Shown here: positions 5,068 to 7,443 of the stretch, piece by piece
Position numbering within the stretch: position 1 is the first letter of the stretch
Layout of the letters: each line of letters starts with the position of its first letter
Assembly (NCBI GenBank): GCA_028293225.1
Contig: JAQGPE010000573.1
Location: 1 to 7,443, forward strand
DNA length: 7,443 nucleotides
Reading direction: 5' to 3'
From: Akkermansiaceae bacterium
Lineage (GTDB): Bacteria; Verrucomicrobiota; Verrucomicrobiia; Verrucomicrobiales; Akkermansiaceae
The notes under the pieces: model-generated
The model's input: the letters and a program-made list of their open reading frames with translations, nothing else
What the model was told of the DNA's origin: nothing
The model's database searches: none
Position numbers and translations under genes: made by a program

Positions 5068-7443
5068 TTGAAACTTAAATCCCTACGCACCCTGAAATCC
5101 ATGAAAAAGAGATTCATGCCCCGGAGGAAGGATGGGTTCACGCTGATCATCACGATCATGCTGATGACCATGCTGACGCTCCTGTCGATCGGGATGCTGA
5201 CGCTCGGGGCGGTGACGCTCCGGGGTGGCAGTGTTGCCGAAAACAAGCGCACGGCGAATGCGAACGCGCAGATGGCGCTCATGTTCGCGATCGGAGAATT
5301 GCAGAAGCAGCTCGGCGACGACCGCCGGGTCACCGCCGACGCCTCGATCCTGAAGAGCGGCTCCTCCACCACCGAGGCTGCCCAGGCTCACATGGTGGGG
5401 GTCTGGACCTCGGACAATCCGTACGCGGAGACCACCACCCAGGTGGCCAGCATTTCCGCGCCGAAATATGACAAAACCACTACTTTCAAAAAGTGGCTGA
5501 TTTCGAGCCCCAAGCCTTCCGAAACTGAAGAACTCAATTTCGGAACCGGCGGCGCCCCTTCCGGCCCGACGCTCTTCAGCACCGAAATGGATGGCTATGA
5601 GATCACCAGCGAGCCGGTGCCGATCCTCTCGGGCGATAACAAGCAAGGTGCTTTTGCCTGGGCCGTCTCGCAGGAAAACACCAAGGCCAAGATCAACGTC
5701 GGCACTGACTTCGATCGCAGCACTTACAACATGTCCGTTCAGGCTCCGACTCGGCCGGATCTGAAGGTGGGCCAGGTCATCAAGAAGCAGCCGACCGATG
5801 GCTGGGTGGATCGAAACGGCAAGGTCATCTCGATGTCCCAGGCGGTTCTCGACCCAGGCTTCGGGATTGAAAAGGATCAGTTGAAGACCCTCGGCCCCGA
5901 CTACACCGCCACGGCACAGGGCGTGCTTGCGGACGTGGCCAAAGGCCGTCTGAAGACCGACCTTTCCCTGGCCTTCGAGATGTCGCAAAGCGACTACAAG
6001 AAGTCGAAATGGGGCGCCATCAACAACCCCTTCGCGGAGGGCGCTTTCGGCGATACTCCTCTCTTCACCCCGAATACGGGAACCGGCTCCCCGCTGACCT
6101 ACCCGGTCAACTACGGCGCAGTCACTTATCAGGAAGTCTTCTTCGCTTCCGCTCCGCCGACGTTCGGGACGCTGCGGTCCTACTACCGCATGTATCGCCA
6201 CCTTTACAACGCAGGAGGCGGTGGTTCGGTCACAGCCTTCCAACGTCCGCAGGCGTCCAACTACTGGACCGCTACCGGCGGCTATCCTGCCCAGATCCCG
6301 ACCGATGGCGGCGGCAATAACACCTCTGTCGGGCCGATCCTTGACCGTATGCTGATGGTGCTTTGCGAATATGTGACCCCGAGCGGTCAGGCCGCGATCG
6401 TCATCAGTCCAATCATCACGCTCTGGAATCCGTACAATACCGGGATCGATGTAGACGGCATGGTGGCCTATCCTTTCATGGATATACCGAGCTTCTATAC
6501 GTTCTACAAGAATGGCGTCCCCGACCCTGCAGGCGAAAGAGTCATGTCGCAGCTCTGCGGCCTGAATATTAAAAACAATTTCGAAGGTCGTCAGCAGGAG
6601 CCTTACTTCTATTGTCAAATCACCAACGATGGTAGTGCCACCATGGGCACCCCGATCCATTTCGCCGCGGGCGAGGTGAAGGTGTTTCAGCCGGTTTCTT
6701 CCACACCGGTGCTCTTCAATCGAGGTCAGGCTCTTAGCCCGAATGCACCATCTCGTGTGATTCCCATGATGCCGGTAACGGCCTCTGCGCCGGTCACGAA
6801 AGTGCGCGGCGGCATCGCCTATGCGATAAATCAGGCGATGCAGGGCGGCGCTGGCCTCACGGTTGGGCGATCCGATACTCTCCAGCTCAAAATCGACTTC
6901 CGAGTGGGCTCGGGTAGTGACTATCGCTACGGCATTGCTCTTGAAGATTCCACGCGCATCCGCAATAAGTATGCAAACAACATCGAGAAGGCTGCGCGGT
7001 TCTGGAATGAGATTCACGTGCTCCCGAACCCATCTGCATTCATCCCTATCACCTCGCCAAACCTGCCTTCCGGTCCGATGACCACCCAACCGCAGGTGGT
7101 GACAGTGATTGAAAGCTATCACCGCACCGAGCTGCCGACCACCGGGACAACCACCACGGCCGACCTGCTGCTGAGTTCCAACCCGCGGCAGCGCTACCAG
7201 CACCCGAACCTGGCTCCGACGACGACCTTCAAGAACGGCACCGGTCCTCACTACGAGACCCACATGCGCCGTCTCTCCAGCTTCGCCGACCTGAACCTCC
7301 AGACGAGTGCGGACGGCACGCGTTCCTACTATGGAGCTTCGAACAATTCGAGCTCCGGCAAGGATTACCTCTCGCTGTTCGATTTGCCGCGCGAGCCGCA
7401 GATGTCGATCGGCGCTTTCCAGAATGCCGAGCTTACCGATTTG
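5068..7443 (+). CDS. Verru_Chthon cassette protein A-like prepilin-type giant protein (3' end outside window)
   Basis: The frame is open for 792 codons from the TTG at 5068 (781 from the ATG at 5101) to the window edge with no stop, so the C-terminus is missing. A basic leader (MPRRKDG) precedes GFTLIITIML, a prepilin-like site with Gly23/Phe24, followed by a hydrophobic helix to about residue 51. The Glu normally at +5 of the mature pilin is absent (Ile), as in GspK/PilX-type minor pilins. Next comes a helix with A-x-A-x-A-Q-M-A-L-x-x-A-I-G-E-L-Q (63-79), then a large region rich in Thr, Ser, Pro and aromatic residues, with LWNPYN (452-457) and LFDLPREP (770-777). I recognise these as typical of Verru_Chthon cassette protein A, whose members often exceed 1000 residues and sit beside smaller pseudopilins. 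Function is unknown; a cell-surface or secretion role across the inner membrane is inferred. GC content drops near 6420-6600. Confidence 0.85.
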   Translation, partial: MKLKSLRTLKSMKKRFMPRRKDGFTLIITIMLMTMLTLLSIGMLTLGAVTLRGGSVAENKRTANANAQMALMFAIGELQKQLGDDRRVTADASILKSGSSTTEAAQAHMVGVWTSDNPYAETTTQVASISAPKYDKTTTFKKWLISSPKPSETEELNFGTGGAPSGPTLFSTEMDGYEITSEPVPILSGDNKQGAFAWAVSQENTKAKINVGTDFDRSTYNMSVQAPTRPDLKVGQVIKKQPTDGWVDRNGKVISMSQAVLDPGFGIEKDQLKTLGPDYTATAQGVLADVAKGRLKTDLSLAFEMSQSDYKKSKWGAINNPFAEGAFGDTPLFTPNTGTGSPLTYPVNYGAVTYQEVFFASAPPTFGTLRSYYRMYRHLYNAGGGGSVTAFQRPQASNYWTATGGYPAQIPTDGGGNNTSVGPILDRMLMVLCEYVTPSGQAAIVISPIITLWNPYNTGIDVDGMVAYPFMDIPSFYTFYKNGVPDPAGERVMSQLCGLNIKNNFEGRQQEPYFYCQITNDGSATMGTPIHFAAGEVKVFQPVSSTPVLFNRGQALSPNAPSRVIPMMPVTASAPVTKVRGGIAYAINQAMQGGAGLTVGRSDTLQLKIDFRVGSGSDYRYGIALEDSTRIRNKYANNIEKAARFWNEIHVLPNPSAFIPITSPNLPSGPMTTQPQVVTVIESYHRTELPTTGTTTTADLLLSSNPRQRYQHPNLAPTTTFKNGTGPHYETHMRRLSSFADLNLQTSADGTRSYYGASNNSSSGKDYLSLFDLPREPQMSIGAFQNAELTDL

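Noticed and set aside
4881..5372. A 163-codon minus-strand frame overlapping the start of the prepilin-like gene
   Set aside because: Its right half is antisense to the signal and helix region of the large gene, and its left half lies in the non-coding repeat-bearing block; it has no recognisable domain.
5083..7263. A 726-codon open frame on the minus strand, opposite the prepilin-like gene
   Set aside because: Its translation is Arg/His/Gly-rich, has no signal or recognisable domain, and exactly shadows a sense gene with clear family features. Open antisense frames are expected opposite GC-rich codon usage with few sense codons that reverse to stops.

Overview
The window looks like a chromosomal fragment from a member of the Verrucomicrobiota, probably a Luteolibacter/Haloferula-like relative. 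Three things suggest this. The right-hand gene has the architecture I associate with 'Verru_Chthon cassette protein A', a family named for Verrucomicrobium and Chthoniobacter. A secreted helical-repeat protein has the W-x3-D-P type repeats common in this phylum. The DNA is GC-rich with GC-ending codons. The taxonomy is inferred from gene content; no rRNA or other marker gene is present.

Layout. (1) Positions 1-1170, minus strand: two tandem genes for paralogous membrane-anchored or exported alpha/beta hydrolases. The upstream copy is complete; only the first 41 codons of the second lie in the window. (2) Positions 1254-1679, plus strand, divergent from the hydrolases: a YlbF/YmcA-family helical protein with an unusual Gly/Cys/His tail. 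(3) A strong hairpin at 1704-1735 with T-runs on both sides, placed to end both the ylbF-like gene and the convergent minus-strand cluster. (4) Positions 1786-4646, minus strand, read from right to left: an Mrp/ApbC-type P-loop ATPase, a 159-residue unrecognised protein 13 bp behind it, then a 419-residue exported helical-repeat protein after 64 bp. The first two are very likely cotranscribed and the third may be. (5) Positions 4647-5067: a 421-bp divergent intergenic region with no convincing gene but with several inverted repeats. (6) Positions 5068-7443, plus strand: the first 792 codons of a very large protein with a prepilin-like N-terminus, the Verru_Chthon A candidate, cut by the window edge. 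In known cassettes, partner pseudopilin genes (B, C, D) are expected nearby, but none lies in this window.

Functional picture. The Mrp-like ATPase suggests Fe-S cluster trafficking, but its usual C-terminal CxxC is reduced to one cysteine. The YlbF-like protein belongs to a family whose Bacillus members form an Fe-S-binding complex with another protein, and it carries its own cysteine cluster. The two are separate transcription units, so any link is speculative. The right-hand gene belongs to a poorly characterised, phylum-restricted pilin-like system and is the most interesting item here. No tRNA, rRNA, CRISPR array, insertion sequence or phage gene was seen.
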